Notes: a model not told the origin generated them from the letters alone. A stretch of 64,000 nt of DNA from Promerops cafer (GCA_013398275.1 VZSE01011610.1:111478-175477); one strand, 5' to 3'. Positions 10,633 to 25,135 are shown, counted from the stretch's first letter. Made by a program: numbers and translations.

Positions 10633-13600
10633 GCACAGAAATTATGATGGGAGAGCACAGACACACCCCCCTCCAATACACCAAACTGGAGGCTCCTGAG
10701 CTGGAGCCTAAAAATGTCCAAACTTAACCATCTCCATCTACTATATTCATGGTTCCTTTTGTTTTCAAAGTACTTAGATAAATCCTAGCCTTTGATCCTG
10801 TGAAACTTGGATTCTTTTTTTTTTTTCACTTAGGGACAAAGAAATAAATATATTATTAAAAAAATAAGTTGCACAACTGTGTTCTGTGCATATGTTCCAT
10901 TCTTTGGTATGACTACTTCAAAACAGTAATTTTATCACTTGAAAAACCATAAGAAAATTTTGACAGTAATGATAATTACAGTAGAGTTTTCAGAATTAAT
11001 CTTCAATTCCCGGTTTGCTTAGTGAAACAGTCAGGGAGAACTCAAACCCTTGCTATTGTTATCTGTAAAACACCTCTGTGCATTGTGAACAAACAAACCA
11101 CGCATTTGTCACACTAGAAGTGGTTTGTTCAGGAGCTTTCAGTGTTGCCTTATCAGTGGCCACCCTGAAAAGAGTCAGTGAGCTGGGGCTGGTTCTGAGC
11201 AGTCACGCGTATCTCGCAGCTCAACACAATCGCCTTCCTTCAAGAAAAAATAATCAAGACGTTATTTGCTTATTATAAAAGTGATTTTCCTTCTGTTCTT
11301 GGAGGGGGCCCAGCCCAGATCAAAGGACGCCCTCTCTGAGGAACTCTCGCAGCGCTCACATCCTTTTGGCTCAGCCAAAAGTCTGAGCTGCTGCCACCAA
11401 AGCGTGAAGAGGTTTTCAGCCACACCGCTCCACAATGTGGTGCCTCTCAAAAAATCATTTGCCTTTTGACTGGCTGAACAGAACACAATATATGAAATAC
11501 AGCATAACTCAATATATGAAATATAACATTCTCTGGGCTTTCAGCAAGGGCAATTGAGCATGGGAGTACATGGGGTTTTTTGCATCTTTTTTGCTGTTGG
11601 GAGAGGTTTTTTGTTGTTTGTGATTTTTTTTAAGCAAAGATGGGCTAACTAACCCCCCATATAAACTATCAGGGCTTGGCTCTGACTTCCCATTTCTAGT
11701 GTCACTAGTAATACCAACACTTAGGACTTTTTTTAGGACTTTTTTTACTAGTACTCACCCTCCACTTCTAGAAAGGACAGTACCAAGTGACATAATTGAT
11801 GTCCTTGCAATAATCCTATGTCCTCGACTATTCCATTTTTCTGCAGCCCTAAACTAAAACAAACTTATAAAAGGTCTATCAATGCCTCCACAAGAGAAGA
11901 AAAATACAGAGCTTAAACTTCTTCAAGCAATAAACTGTATTTTAAAGACATACCACATTTGAGCTCCTTGAATTTGGTCCTCACTTGGCTTCCCCAATTT
12001 CTAATGCCCCTTTTGCAATACAATTGTATTTGTATTTAATTATGAATATGAATCAGAGCTCCAGCTTAATGCAGTTTGTTTTAAAAACAAAGGAAATCCA
12101 ATTCAATGTATTAAGAGGCATAAACGAACAATTAACTATTGCATTTTACTATTGGGTATTTTAATGAAAAGACCTTGTTCTTAATTGAAGACCTCTCTCT
12201 GCCAGGTTAGATAGATGTAAAATCAAATGAGATGAGTTCTGTGAAACAATTTACTGATGGGATGCTGCTTTGTCTTAAATGCAACAAAATAAATATGTTT
12301 ATTTAGCCATGTAGTTGGCAAGCTTGTTTTCTGCCTATTAAGAGTTTTAGGAAGAATCAAGTCTTTCATTTGCAGAACAGAAATTCAACTTCCAAGGGCA
12401 AAGTCCATTATGGATTGTACAAACTGCACAGTGTAATACATAACCCAAGTAACTTCTGAATGCTACAACAACTGAATGTTAATTCATCTAGCTGCAAGTT
12501 TGTTTAGGTATTTCATTTCTTGTGCCCTTGCTGGTCTCAATTACATTTCTAAAAGACACATAGTAAACATAGGCTGAACTACTGAAGCGTGAATACACTA
12601 ACAGCACAATATTTTGCTGGAAATGTGGAAACATACACATAAAAGACAACAAGAAAGGAAACACAACTTACTCCAAGAAGGTAATGAAAACCTAGCCTGA
12701 CCTTGATATTTGCAGAGCCTGGGAAATCAGTAAAATGCCGACTCAGGTTCTAAGTGACCTTGTACAAAGTAAACAGCCAGTCCATGTGGTATTTCAAAAT
12801 TGAAAACTAGAAGTAGAAAAAAGGAACAGCCTTCAACTCTTAGCACTTTTTGTCCACTATGAAACTAAGTTACTTCCTGCATATTTCCCCTCAGAAAAGC
12901 CATATGGAGTAAGTCAGACATGTTTGCTGCTTTGATTGCTCCCATTTTCAGAGCCTCAGGAACTGCAAGGAACTCCAGGAGCTTCTCTTTTGGCAGACAC
13001 GGGGTTCAAGGCCTCCCTCAAGTAGTTGTACCAGATCTCATTGATGCCAGCCCTTCTCCTTCTTTATGTTAGAAAGAAAATAAAGCCTGATTTATACAGG
13101 TAAAGCAACACACAAAACAAGAACATTCCTACACTAAAAGTGGGGAGCAATAGCTTGAACAAAGCAGTCAGTGAAACAGTCACCCTGGAAAGCAGCACCA
13201 GACATCTCCAAAAGGCTGATCCTACCAAACCTTTGAGGGCTTGCATTAACCTTAACTCCTACTGCATTTATCCAGCAGCTGAATGCAGGACCTTCAGACA
13301 GTTCAATCAGAGGACTTCATCTTTGGCAGAACAGACATTCCATAAAGGAGAACATTTTCTTGACCTCTTAATAGCAGGAAAGTCTGCTGATGCACAGCTG
13401 GAGTATCAGAGGCTAAAGCTCCTGACAGCAGATCTAATACAGTTTAATCACTAAAAACATTTTGTAGGGCAAAGGGTGGAAATACTTTCCTGTGCCTTGA
13501 AAAAAAAAGTCAGTTCCTTGAAAAGTGAGCTGGGAGGAGACGGCAATATCCCATTTCTCTCAAAATCACAACCACCCCAGTACTGGGCTCAGACTGAACT

Positions 13601-16600
13601 GGAAGTCAGAATATCTTACAAGTTTAGTGACACTGGAAAGGCAACTTGGTGAGAATCACAAACTGGTCCTCGGGGCCTTAAGAGACTCACTGGAAGGGGA
13701 GCATCAGGTTTCAAGAAACTTTTATGCCATCATCCACTTAGTAGTTCAAGAAGTTTGTCATTTATCTCAGACACAGCACACAGGGAAGAGGTCACTAGCT
13801 CTCCTGAAAGGGCTACCTGGGAACTATAAACCAGATCTAGACAAAAAACTCTTTGAAAGAGTAGTTTAATTCACAAAGTATTCCAAAGATTGCTGTATGG
13901 GTTTTGAATACAACCAGCATAGCTCAAAAAAGCATAGCTCATTAGAACTGTTTGCATTTTTAATCCAAGTTTCAAAGGACTACTAAGAGAGAAGGTTAAC
14001 AGCATCTTATCAAGACTCAAGAAGGGGCTAAGAGATAAGGAACAGTATTTGTATAAATGACCAAATCTAATCGTGGCAGAAGGTCATCAGTGCCACACTC
14101 CAAAGGAGCATGCAGTTTCTTCTCCTCTCTAACCACACGTGTGTATATTCAGGATGCCAGCTGGCAGGCAACAGCTGGCTGGGGAAGGACATTCCTCTGT
14201 CCAGTTCTGTCTTATAACACAAGAAAAATGTCTGCATTGACAGTGTAACCCACCATGCATCCAGCAGCTCAAAGCTCAGTTTCCTCATGCTCCTGTGTGA
14301 GCGTCCTTGGCAAACAGAAAGGGGAAAACTGCATGGAACCATTGAGCCTTCCAGGAAAATGGCATCCATGAAAAACACTTTAGCTCCCATGTTTTTGAAC
14401 TGAGTATTTGTAAAAGCATTCAGTTCAATCTTTAACCCACAGAACTATCCATACTCCTTGAAAGAGTTCAGCAACAATTAACGAATACAGGCACTGGAGT
14501 GTTTAATTAATGACCTAGAAGGTGATGAAACAGTAGGCAGTGGTGGCTTTAACAAAATAACACTTATTTGTTCCAAGAGGAAGCCAGGGATTTCAAACAG
14601 ATTGAACCAAGTGAGGCTGCTGGGCAGTGCAACAGCAGGCAAGGCTCGAGGCACAAACGCCAAGCAAAATACAAAGGCAAACAGACTTGCTGCAGAAGGT
14701 TTGGGTTAGACACTCCTTGATGAAACATCAGCTTCCCTAGAAGAGCTCAGTGGGGATCTCTGCTCAATCACAGCTTTAATCAGCAAAATAAACACCACTG
14801 AGCAGACGTTTGACTGCAAGGAACAATAACTCATGCAAACACTCGTTTTGCAATGGCGATGGCACAGCCGCAGTCAGGAATACATTCTGCAATACTGAAG
14901 CCACCACCTCTGAATAAAAAAAGAGGTAGAGTTCATAGCCTGACAAACCAGTGGAGAGAAGAACTTCCTAGGAGACTTATAAAAGAATTGCTACCCACAA
15001 AGAGAGAAAGAGCGCTAATAAAGAGTATAATACATCAGTTATTGCAGGGAAGATACAGTACAAGGCAAAGTCTACAAAAGAAAATATTTCATTGTTTACA
15101 TAATTTGCTTTATTGACACTAGGTATCTCAAAGCAGAGAACTGCAAACATCTATGAAAGAGGCAACACCTTTATCCAGACCAAAATGTCCTCGGGATAAT
15201 AAACAGGCAATACCAAAGGGATCTCAAGTGTGATGCCCAGATCACATCCAAATTCTAGACCCTTCAACAAAGCCATCTCCACAGCTCCCTGCAGGCAATC
15301 CAACCAATAAGATTGATATTTTCCACTCCAAGGATGGCTTCAGGGGCACACAGAATTCCATGGACTACACTGTTTGCACCTCCTAGAGTTGCACGTGTGT
15401 TTAGTAAAGGTCTTCCCTGCTTAAGTCTTACAGTATTTCCCCCAGAAAAAAAAGGACTGAAGCCAACTATTTTTCCCCTTGCAGGAGTTTTCTAAAGAAC
15501 AACCATCACAGCTCTCAAAAATGTGCTCCTTCCCCACAGCATCTTTCTTCCAGAGCAGCAAAGCAGTAGCAGCCATTCCCAAATCTCAGGTGCTGGGGAT
15601 TTGGTTTTGCTTTTATTAGATCTCAAATAGATGTCAAATACCATCAGAAAAATCATAAAATTTAACAGCTTAATGTATAATTTGAACACTTGAAGAAGAA
15701 TCTAAAATTGTAATGAGCAGAGCAAGCATCTGTGTTTATTTTAGGCTAATATGGTAGAGAAAAGAGTTTAATTTCATAACCACACTGGGAAGCATGCAGT
15801 GGAACTAATGGGCTTTTACAAGGGATTTTACAAGTCCCAAATACAAAACTCTGGGCTTTAAGAGACTTATGCACGGCCTGATCCATTAAATACTGCCCTA
15901 AATCACTCCCCATAGACGACTGGGTAGAGAGGGCAGTCCTGACCGAGCTCTTTAGAGGCAGCAATACAAATGATCAGAATACGATTCATTAAAAATTTAT
16001 TAAAACTGATGCACTAATGACAGACTGGTTTAATATGGTGGTGGCAGGTGAAATGACTGGGGACAGCAGCAGGGCAGAGAGGTAACCCACAGGAAACACA
16101 CATCACCAAGCTACTCTCTGCTCTGTCCTTCTTTTTACCTCCTCTGGAAAATCCAGTGAATCAGGGAAATACCAAACAAGTGAAAAGATCTGCAAGGCAA
16201 AAAAATTTAACAGCTGGAGCCAAAACTTACAATGAAAGCTTCATATTCTCAAGCTATCTCAGCAACCCATCTTTAGTAATTACCCAAAGACAAATCACCT
16301 CATTTTAAGTACAAGGGAAGGGACAGAAACTGCCAGAAACAAGTCAGCTGGAGATGTAACAAGTGTTACCTATTAGTCTGGTCTCAGAGCAGACATCCAC
16401 CAACCCAGCCTCACCAGAGGGGTCTGGGCTATCTTGTTTTAGTGCCAAGCACATAAAAGATGTACTGAAAGCCCAAGGACATCTCCATAAGAGATCATTT
16501 GGCACATTTGACTGCTAAGAGTACTTCCCGAGCTGGAGAGTCACCAAAGGCGTAAGGGAAGAGGCAGCAGTGTGGTCTGAGTTGGACGCTGTCATTCTGT

Positions 16601-19600
16601 CATCGGATCAGCTCAGCTGTTAACACCTCAGGTGTTTTATTACTGCTGCCTCCCACCCAAGGCTTGCTGTTGGGAAGTGAAAAGCAGCACCAAGCAAACA
16701 GGAGGTTGTGGTAGGTGTTCCAGAATCCATACCGGATAAAGGACCAAGGGTGTAACTTTTAATGCCTCTGGAATCCGTCCCCTCTGCATGACACTGAGAT
16801 CAAGGGCCACAAGAGAAACAAACAACATACAGGATAAAGTCTGTTTGTGTCCAGCACTTCAAATCATTTGTACACTCAAACTTGGAGCTGCCAGCTCCGG
16901 AGGCTGCCACGTGCTCCCTGCTCCCTTTGTATCTGCCAGTTCAAACATGACGGAAGAAAACGAATCATAATCCCTCTTGGCCTCTTTCAGAGCTGTCTCT
17001 TGGAGATACCACTGCAGTGACACCAGCCAACTCGTCAAGCTTGGCATAGACAGATCCCAGTCAGTACCAAAGAGGCCACTTTGCTTTTTAATAAAGCCTG
17101 GAAAAGCACCAGAAAGCTGATCACTGCTGCACTGCTGGGGAAGATGACTGCACTTCTCATGGGAGCGTGACCCACCCTCCCTGAGCTCACACAAAGGTCT
17201 TGGGATGTCATCTAGGATCACCAGGAGGGAAAAGAGAAGAGCCCTGACAGGGGTCTCTGTCATACAATCATCAACACTCTCCATAAAATAGCAAGGAAGT
17301 ATATTTAATGATTTAGGAGGCTGGCATGTTCAATATTTATCATCCATGTCACCTACCATCAGAGTTAGTCCCTCTACATTTTGACCCTCTAAGTAGTCCA
17401 AGAAGGCAGCATTTTTTTGAACACTAAACTAACATAACTTGTCACTGTGTACTTTGGTGACACAGAAGCTGAGGAAAGTGATATTTGGCAAAGAAAGTTT
17501 TAAGAAACAAAATACTGGAGCATATGATCTTACATTAAAGTGCTACATATTAGCCTTTTGATGTTTATCCCCCTTCTTAGCAAAAAAAAGTCACGTCTGC
17601 CCGGAGTTTAAGACTGGGATTTTCAAAGAAAACCAAGGTAGGGAGCAAATATTACTCTAATTAAATAGGAATTGAACCCTTAACATCCCACTTTGAAAAT
17701 TCCTGCCTAAAGCTCTGCAGAAGAAGTAAGCCTTGTGCTAGTGTTTAAGAGCATATGACCAAGTTAACAGCTATTTTAATTAAAAAGCACAGCCCTGCTG
17801 CCTGAAGAGCTTTTCTGCTCAAGACAAACATTTGCTGCTTAAGCTAGCTCCCAGGGCTGGAGTTCTTTGGTGGAGTCAGCTGTTAGCACACTGTGCTTCC
17901 CTTAGAGACAAAGGTCGCCTAGATTTTAGAACATACAGCTCACTGGAGCCCTCTTTTCAAGGGGAAAAAAAAAGTCTAAATAAATACAACTGCCATGGGA
18001 GTCCTGCCTTCCCAGCCACAGGGGTAGAAATAATGAAAGGGAGCAAGCAGGCCAAGCCTGCAACTCAAGTACTATAATGTAGTTCTTCCAAAACCCACTT
18101 GAGAGTGGGCACAGTGTCCCCCAAACCCAGAGACTCATCCCACAGCTTCTGATGCAGCAAACTGTGCAAAAGACTTAACTCCATGGAGGGCACAAGTCTT
18201 TATCTCTGCTGTGCACCGCTCCTGAAACATGACTTGAGCCAAAGACAGATTCATGTGAGCCTTGAAACACTGCAGACTTTCCAGGGGAGCAGGAGTCTTT
18301 CTTAGACACACAAGAAAAACATAAGCATTTACAGCATTTAATACTGGTAATCACTGGGGCACCCAAATTCTCAAGACATCTTTCTTGACCCAAAGCTGCA
18401 CAGGTTAGATCAACAGAATCAACAGGTGCATTTTAAACCAGGCTTTGTTTCTTTAGATGAATTGTAGCTAGAATGACTGAGTAGCCTTTAAGTTCTCAGA
18501 TGGCTTCCCCATGTGTGTGGAAGGACACCCTAATCTTCCATATGACTTTCAGCTCTGGACTGCCATGACTTCCCTCTGCATCCACTCACCGTGAGACTCC
18601 TCTGTGAATTTTAATTCCAGATCCCAGAAAATAAAATGAAAAAGGGCAAGAAAGGGGAAAAAAAAAGGCAGCTGGACAGGAGTTTTTACTAGATGAGTGA
18701 GTTAAAGTGGCACACTCCAACAAATCCCAGAGCCAGCTCAAGGGAAAGGGAAGATTACCTTCTCCCCCTGCTCACAGACAATGACTTTCCTCCTCAGACC
18801 ACAATGAGACTGAAGAACAGCAGCATAAAACAGTCTTCACATGGCACTTTATCCTGACATTAGCCAGGATTTTTGGCCAACTTTGACTCAAACCACACTT
18901 ACACCAAATTCTCTGGCCTGTCATGCACGGAGGAATAGGCTTCACACTTTCACAAAAGCACCCAGGACTGTTTCCAAGGAAAGGTGGAGCTTGATTACAC
19001 ATCTGCACCACTGTGCTTTGAAAGGACACAACAAACACTGGTTCTAACAAAGGCCGTATCCTGGGACAAGATAAAGTCATCTTTAAACAAACCAACAATC
19101 AGTTAACGCTCAGCAACAGGAAAGATCTGGGGCAGTTTCACCCAAACATACCCAAGATTGCCTTGCCAGTTACAAATTTATGAGATTGATAATCACTGTA
19201 ACCATATGAAATACGAGAACTTTGAAGGTGACAAAAACACTGGTGACAGCAGGAATTTCACGTCATTGTTTTTGAAAGGCAAGATTTTATCTTTCCGGAA
19301 AAAAACAGCAAAATGAGAATGAGAAGGCAGGCACTTCAACAGAAAAGGAGCAGTGAGCTCTGTTTGAGGAGCAGGAAATAAGACTGAAGGCAAACAGCAT
19401 CACAAAAGGTAGGAGCAAGCAGAAAAAAAAATAGTATTTTTTTTTAAATGCATAGTTATGTAGCCCAGCCTACCAGATGTCAGGGAATTACAAGAGGCAG
19501 ATAGTTACCAAAAGGAACTGGGACAGATTCTGTTTCAGTAAAGGTTGCTTCAACATCACTTTACACAAAACTTATCTTGATCAAATGCAGTATAGCTTCT

Positions 19601-22173
19601 TGATTTTTCCAGCAAGGAATGGGTTTCTCTGTGCCATAAAGCACAGACCACATTAACAAACACAAAAGAGCATCACCCATAGCACAAAGATTAAGTAAAG
19701 ACTAAAACTGCAGACAAACTCAATCTTCCCCAAGAACAGCTGACAAGTATTTGAAAGCAGAGACTGTTACAAAGACAGCACATCTACACTGTCAGGTATT
19801 TCTAGAAAATTTAACATACTTTTATTTTTGGCTGATGTTTCCTTACAGATATGGGTATTTGGGCTTTTTTTATTTTTTTTAAGGAGTACACAATGTGCTC
19901 TAACCTCGTGATCTCATTGGAAGCTTTTGTTTTCCTGAAGTGTTCATTCTCACAGTTTATCCCCGTTGAGCTATAACATTTATCACGACAGACTCCAAAA
20001 GAGTTGCCTGCTCAGCTCTCCCCTCTTCATTTACCTTAGAAATTATTTTAAATGTTATAAATCCCCTTTGTGTAAAGGATGGACCCGCACTTATGCATTT
20101 CCTCTCTGCTGAATAACTGATGCTTTATTGTTTACTCCTGTCAGCACCAACTGCAGTTTAACCTTGAAAAAACATCATTTTCCTCTCCAAACTACTGCAG
20201 AAGTCCTCTATCCATCCTCCCTGTTTTGTGCCCTGCCTCAGCATCGCCTTTCATGTCTCCAAGCTGGATGTGTAATGTTTTCCTCACATCCTTGGTCTCT
20301 AATTGAAGATGCAGGAAAGGGATTGGAGTCCATTCAGAAAAAAAAACCCCAAACTTCTTTCACAAGAATGCTACTGAGATGGCAGAGAGGAGTCATAGAA
20401 ACTTGCACTGTGCATTTCAGACAGGACAGTTGAGTTCCATAAAGGTTCTAACCTTCATTGTTTCAACAACCAAGCTGCTGCTTCCTAAATTGTGAGATCA
20501 TTTTTATTTCCACACTGACCTAATCCTAGAAAGACAACAGCCTTGAGAAGCCATCACCTAAAACCACTGCTGCACTGATAACCTCAGCTGCACCATAAAC
20601 AAGGAAATTCTCAGAAAGCCCATTCCATTAAACTGTGTTAGAGAGCCATGGGAACCTAATGCTCGGGGAGCTCCTCTCTCTTTCCAGGGTTTTCCTGGGA
20701 GGAAGCATCCTTCCCACACACAAGGTTTTCTGGAAACGCCATCCACGCAGGAGAAAGATGGCACAAGAAAGGCCACAACACTGTCTCACAACTTTTCCCA
20801 ATGCTACTCAGAGCACATAAGAGGTTCAGAGAGGGAACCACCACAACTGCACTGCAAAGAGTTGATTGGGGAGAAAATCTACCACAAAACCAGAGTCACA
20901 GCCTATTGCCTGTGACAGAGAGACCATGGTCTCTTCCAGGTGAGTTGCAGAAGCCATCCCTAGCTGACAGCAGACATCCAGCTAAATCCTGTAAGCCAAG
21001 CTTAATTTATGATGCCAGAATAATCCCTTGGAGAGTCTATGCTCATGATCATTATATCCTCTGTGCTTGGGAGTAAGACAGATGAATCTGCTACTGACAG
21101 GCACCAGAAATCATAACAAGGGTTATAATTTCTGTGGAATGGAGCAAGACTTAGGGGTCACTAAAGGTTTGTTGTCTCCACCCAAGCTCTCATGTTTTCC
21201 TTTACAGGTTTCACTTTCTGCAGGCTTTCAGGACATAGAGAAGTAGTACAGAAGCAAGGACACTTGCTCATTGAGGGGAGGACTCATTTTCTCCTATTTA
21301 CACATAGTTTCAAAGAGCTATGCAAGCTGTGGTGCACTTCACTCTTATGTGGTTTTAACTTCATTTAAGAATACATAATTCTTTTAAGTTAATGAGGGTT
21401 CTTAACTGGCAGCCTCCTTTGCAGTTAATGACAAACTGTTTACAACCAGAATGAATGTTCTCAGAGGAAAAAAGCATTTTAAAAACTGGTTTTAGGTCTT
21501 TTTTTTTTTCCTATGATTTTCAAATAAGGGCAAAACGCTACTCAGCTGAAAAAGTGTGCCAGCTAAGAAAGACTAGTATGACTCAAAAAAACTCACCCCA
21601 TAACCGGAGGTGTTTGTTTATTTTTGAGGTATGGAGACATTTTGCAACTAAATACGACACTGAGTTTCCGGTAAGCTGCTTCCGTATATTGTGCATAATA
21701 CTTTCTTGAAACTCACGGTTTTTCCCCTTCAGACTCAGAGTAAAAACAGACTCATTTATGAAGCAAAAGTAGCTTTGCTAGTCAGAGAATTCTAGATAAA
21801 AATAAGTCAAGCAGGAAAATAACAGTAAGCTTCCCATATATACACTTATCTTCCCTCCTTTTTCCCCTGCCTCTCAGCAGCATTACTATAACCAACATGA
21901 TCATTATCCCATCTTAGAAATACCCTTAAATGTATCAGCAAATGCCCACAGCTGTAACAGCAAAGCCATGTTTCGTGCTTTTGGAAAACATTTAGCCATT
22001 TACAAAGTATATCCACACGAGAAGTGCAACTCATGGGGAAATTTTCCCTTGTTGTGGTGGTTTTGATGCCAACAGCTTTTCTTTTAAGGGTTGCACTGGC
22101 ACCTGCCCCTGACTGCAGCCACGGGCACGGGGTCAGGGCCACCATCCCTGTGCTGGTCCCCCCCAGCACATAC

Positions 22174-22296
22174 CTGTCCACTGGGGTGGGCAGCGGCAGT
22201 TGTAGGTGTTCACCCCATCCACACAAACACCCCCGTTCAGGCACTTGTGGTTCGGGCAGTCGTCCACGTTGTGTCCACAGACGCTTCCCTCGAAAC
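22174..22296 (-). CDS. NOTCH2: NOTCH2 exon 5: end of EGF6, most of EGF7
   Basis: This 123-bp symmetric phase-1 exon has an acceptor GTCCAG at 22297-22298 and a donor GTATGT at 22173. It reads GFEGSVCGHNVDDC, then PNHKCLNGGVC, VDGVNTYNC and RCPPQWTG. EGF7 keeps the calcium-type N-V-D-D start and the O-fucose-like third-Cys context is Val rather than Ser/Thr, as in human. The linker GHN replaces ERN of human as I recall it, which is a visible local difference. It covers about residues 251-292. Confidence 0.96.
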
Positions 22297-23533
22297 CTGG
22301 ACAAAGCAGAAACAGCAGGCTGAAAAGGGCTTCCAACCTCTTTTGAAGAGAATTCACCCCTCACGCAGCTTCCCCTCCTTTTATTTTCTTAAACATTTGC
22401 CCTGTTCACCTAATCCTGATGAATCCCCACCTAGCACGACTTTGTTGAATGCCTTTGCTAATAGCATGCGGGTCAGGTGACACAGTTAAAACACATCCAC
22501 CATGGGTAGATGGCCAACTGCGTTTTCACAACCCAAAAGACACGAGGAGTTTCTCTTTAAGTGACTAAGGAGCACTGTCATTCAAAGCAAACAAAGTGAA
22601 GACCAAGACATTTCATTTACCATGAGATAAACTTGTCACTGCCCACCAAGCATCAGCCAGGACAAGTTTTTCCCATGGCAAAAAAAAGTGCTGGCATTCA
22701 CTTCATGGATACCTCAGCACAGTCTGCCTTGGATACGTCAAAGAAAAGTCTTTCATGCTTTGAAAAGGAGCTTCTTAAGTCCTGATCTGTCTCTCTTCAG
22801 TGTTAGACAAGTCAGTCAATCAACAGATCAGCCACCACCCAAGTGACGCTTACATACTAAGCCCTGCCTGAAAAGCAGAAGAAAGCAGATATCCTTCCCC
22901 AATGAAAATCCAGGCTCCTGATGAACACACTGACAAAATATTCGTGCTAGAGCTCCATCTCCTTTTCAAAGAAGGAGAAGTGGGGACATTAGGAAAGGGA
23001 GCTGTCAGTGATGTGTCTTCCCCTTGATTTCCCCTGCTGATTTATTTCATGCTTCATTAAATAAACCTGCCATTTCTGCTGGATGAGAGAGCTATTTATC
23101 AAAGCACAAGTGGAATGCATGCTAATGTGGATGAAGTAAATGATTCCAGAATACACATGTTAATTTAAAACACCAGCTCTGCCTCTTCACTGCTTTGGAA
23201 TGTAATATTAACATGACACAGTTCTCTCATCCAGAATCATGCTTTAACCCCTCTACTTTTGATGCCCTGTTCCAGACGCTTCCATAACATCTGTGTCAAG
23301 TCACACAGACCCTCTAAGCAACATCTGGTCCCACACACATCGTGCTGTGTGGCAGATGAGACAGAGACTATAAAGCTCTGAGCCTGCTTCTCCAGACTAC
23401 TGCTGCTCTCAAGAGACTTGAGGTGATTCACGTGCATTCCCATTTCTTGAACTTTTCCAGCTCTACAGAAGAGCTGGGAAATGCCAAGCTGTATCAAGTG
23501 CATTAGAATCAGCAAGGAACAGACTCAACTTTA

Positions 23534-23596
23534 CAAAAAAAACCAAACCAAACCAAACAAAAAAACCAAAACAAAACAAAACAACTAAACCAAAAC
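23534..23596. repeat. A-rich simple repeat, (AAACC)n / (AAAAC)n
   Basis: A low-complexity stretch of A with C every four or five bases, imperfectly repeated as CCAAA and CAAAA units. It lies in NOTCH2 intron 4 and could be a decayed poly(A)-derived microsatellite; no flanking element is recognisable. Confidence 0.9.
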
Positions 23597-25087
23597 TACA
23601 AGACCTTTAATATTACCTGCTCCCTTCAAAGCCCTTCCAACCTCCACCCAAGATCCTAGAAATCTCATGGCAGTAGGGAAGCTTAAAACAAAGAGGAAAT
23701 AAAACATGCTTAGCCAGACTCCTAATCATTACAGCATCACCTTCCTGAAAAAAGCTGCTGAGGAACAACTACCAAGGAAAACAATTAGCTTTAGATCCCT
23801 ATGTTTAAAACTGTATAAAGCTACCAAGCTTGAGCAAATGCTCAGCTGTAAAACACAGCAATGTCCTATCAGCTTGTGTTTCAACTTGGGAGGAATCATC
23901 CCACTGACCACATATTGCACTCATGCCAGCACGTGATCAGTGTGGAAATACACCCACAACCACAAAGACAAAAGGTTTAAGTTCTTATCTCTTCAGTTTG
24001 GATAATATAAAGACCAGCCCTACTTTCTAGTAAACAAATTTCTGAGAGCAAGCATTTAAACTCTCTCACTGTACTTCACACAAATTTAAAGTGGCCCAAT
24101 TATTTCCAGAATAAAGCATGGAAGTTACCCCACTACTAAAATCTCACCAAGCCATTCAGCCATTCTATATTTTCACATTTTAACCAGTTATACTACCAAA
24201 GAGCTGCTCTGAGATATGTGAGCTTATTTCTAGCTGGGTCCCAGGATCTAATTTTGCAGTTATATAACCTGACTCTCTTCCAGAAAGCCACAGAGTTCAC
24301 TGTTTTCATGTATTTGGACACCTGACACTGCTTCCTGCTCCCCCCTGTGCTGGGACTCACATGTTGTCCTGTGTTTTCTCGCTGCATGAGAGCCATTTGC
24401 AATCCATATCCTGACTTTTGCTCCATATCTCAAAGCACATCAAACTAAGGAATGAGAACCTCAAGGGGAAAAGAGTTCCCACTGTTAGCAGCATGTTGTT
24501 CTTCCCCTAGTACACAGACTGACACAAGCAGATAACTTTATTCCTATGTCATCTGAAATCTCCGCCCAGTTGCAGAGCATCTTATCCAATTCCCTCCAAA
24601 GCTTAGTCCTATAGCCTTATTTCAACCTATAAATTACACATCAGAACTTCTGGACTGGTGTCAGGGCCAGTTAGTACTGGGGACAGGAAATTATGCCTGA
24701 AAAATATCATGTTATTTCCAGACTTAGGGCTTGCTGACAGGAAATCAGGGATGTAGAGAGCTAAAATTAAGCTGGGCTACTCAAGGTAGCATCTGGGCTG
24801 CTCATCTGGAGCAGAGGGGCACCCACCTCACCTGGAACCCCAGGGCTGCAGCCATGGAGAGCCTCAGAGCTCAGGGGAAGGTGCTCATCCCCAAACCCCA
24901 GCAGGCAGAGGCTCCCCACCACGGGGAGTTCCGTGCACGTTGGTCCCCACGGGTGGCACAGCGGGACACTCCGCCAGGAAGCGGCGTGAGGTTACTTCCT
25001 CTTCCCAGGAAGTGCTCCAGCTCTCATAAAGAGCTCGCTCCAGCCTGACAGATCGTTTCCTGAACAAGCCCTTGGAATTCCCTAGGG

Positions 25088-25135
25088 TCCTTATCTTAGT
25101 TAATGGGTAATTATTTTGATGGATAACAATGAATA
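25088..25135. promoter_or_regulatory. Candidate intronic enhancer-like motif cluster
   Basis: Within about 45 bases there is a GATA-type TTATCT (25091-25096), a homeodomain core TAATTA (25108-25113) and a SOX-type AACAATG (25125-25131), in an AT-rich setting. The motifs are read directly; a regulatory role is only inference because conservation cannot be seen here. Confidence 0.2.

Larger units (their letters stand above)
9029..22173 (-). other. NOTCH2: NOTCH2 intron 5 (largest complete intron in the window, 13.1 kb)
   Basis: A 13.1-kb intron without any second gene that I can recognise. It contains a 17-nt T run at 9639-9655, a 57-bp tandem duplication at 10519-10632, short imperfect repeats of AATATATGAAATA near 11487-11526, and AT-rich stretches, for example about 12000-12200. 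Open frames up to 141 codons (16859-17284 minus, 13525-13869 plus) have no domain, signal peptide or splice context and are treated as chance. Confidence 0.82.

Noticed and set aside
12720..12790. Resemblance to a MIR-type SINE core (TTCTAAGTGACCTTG)
   Set aside because: Only a short stretch matches and the flanks do not follow the consensus; not enough to call.
13140..13869. Two neighbouring plus-strand open frames (104 and 114 codons) considered as a decayed retroelement
   Set aside because: I could not match either to a reverse transcriptase, integrase or other known repeat protein; left unassigned.
16859..17284. 141-codon minus-strand open frame in NOTCH2 intron 5
   Set aside because: No domain, no flanking splice signals that fit NOTCH2, and no CpG or promoter context.
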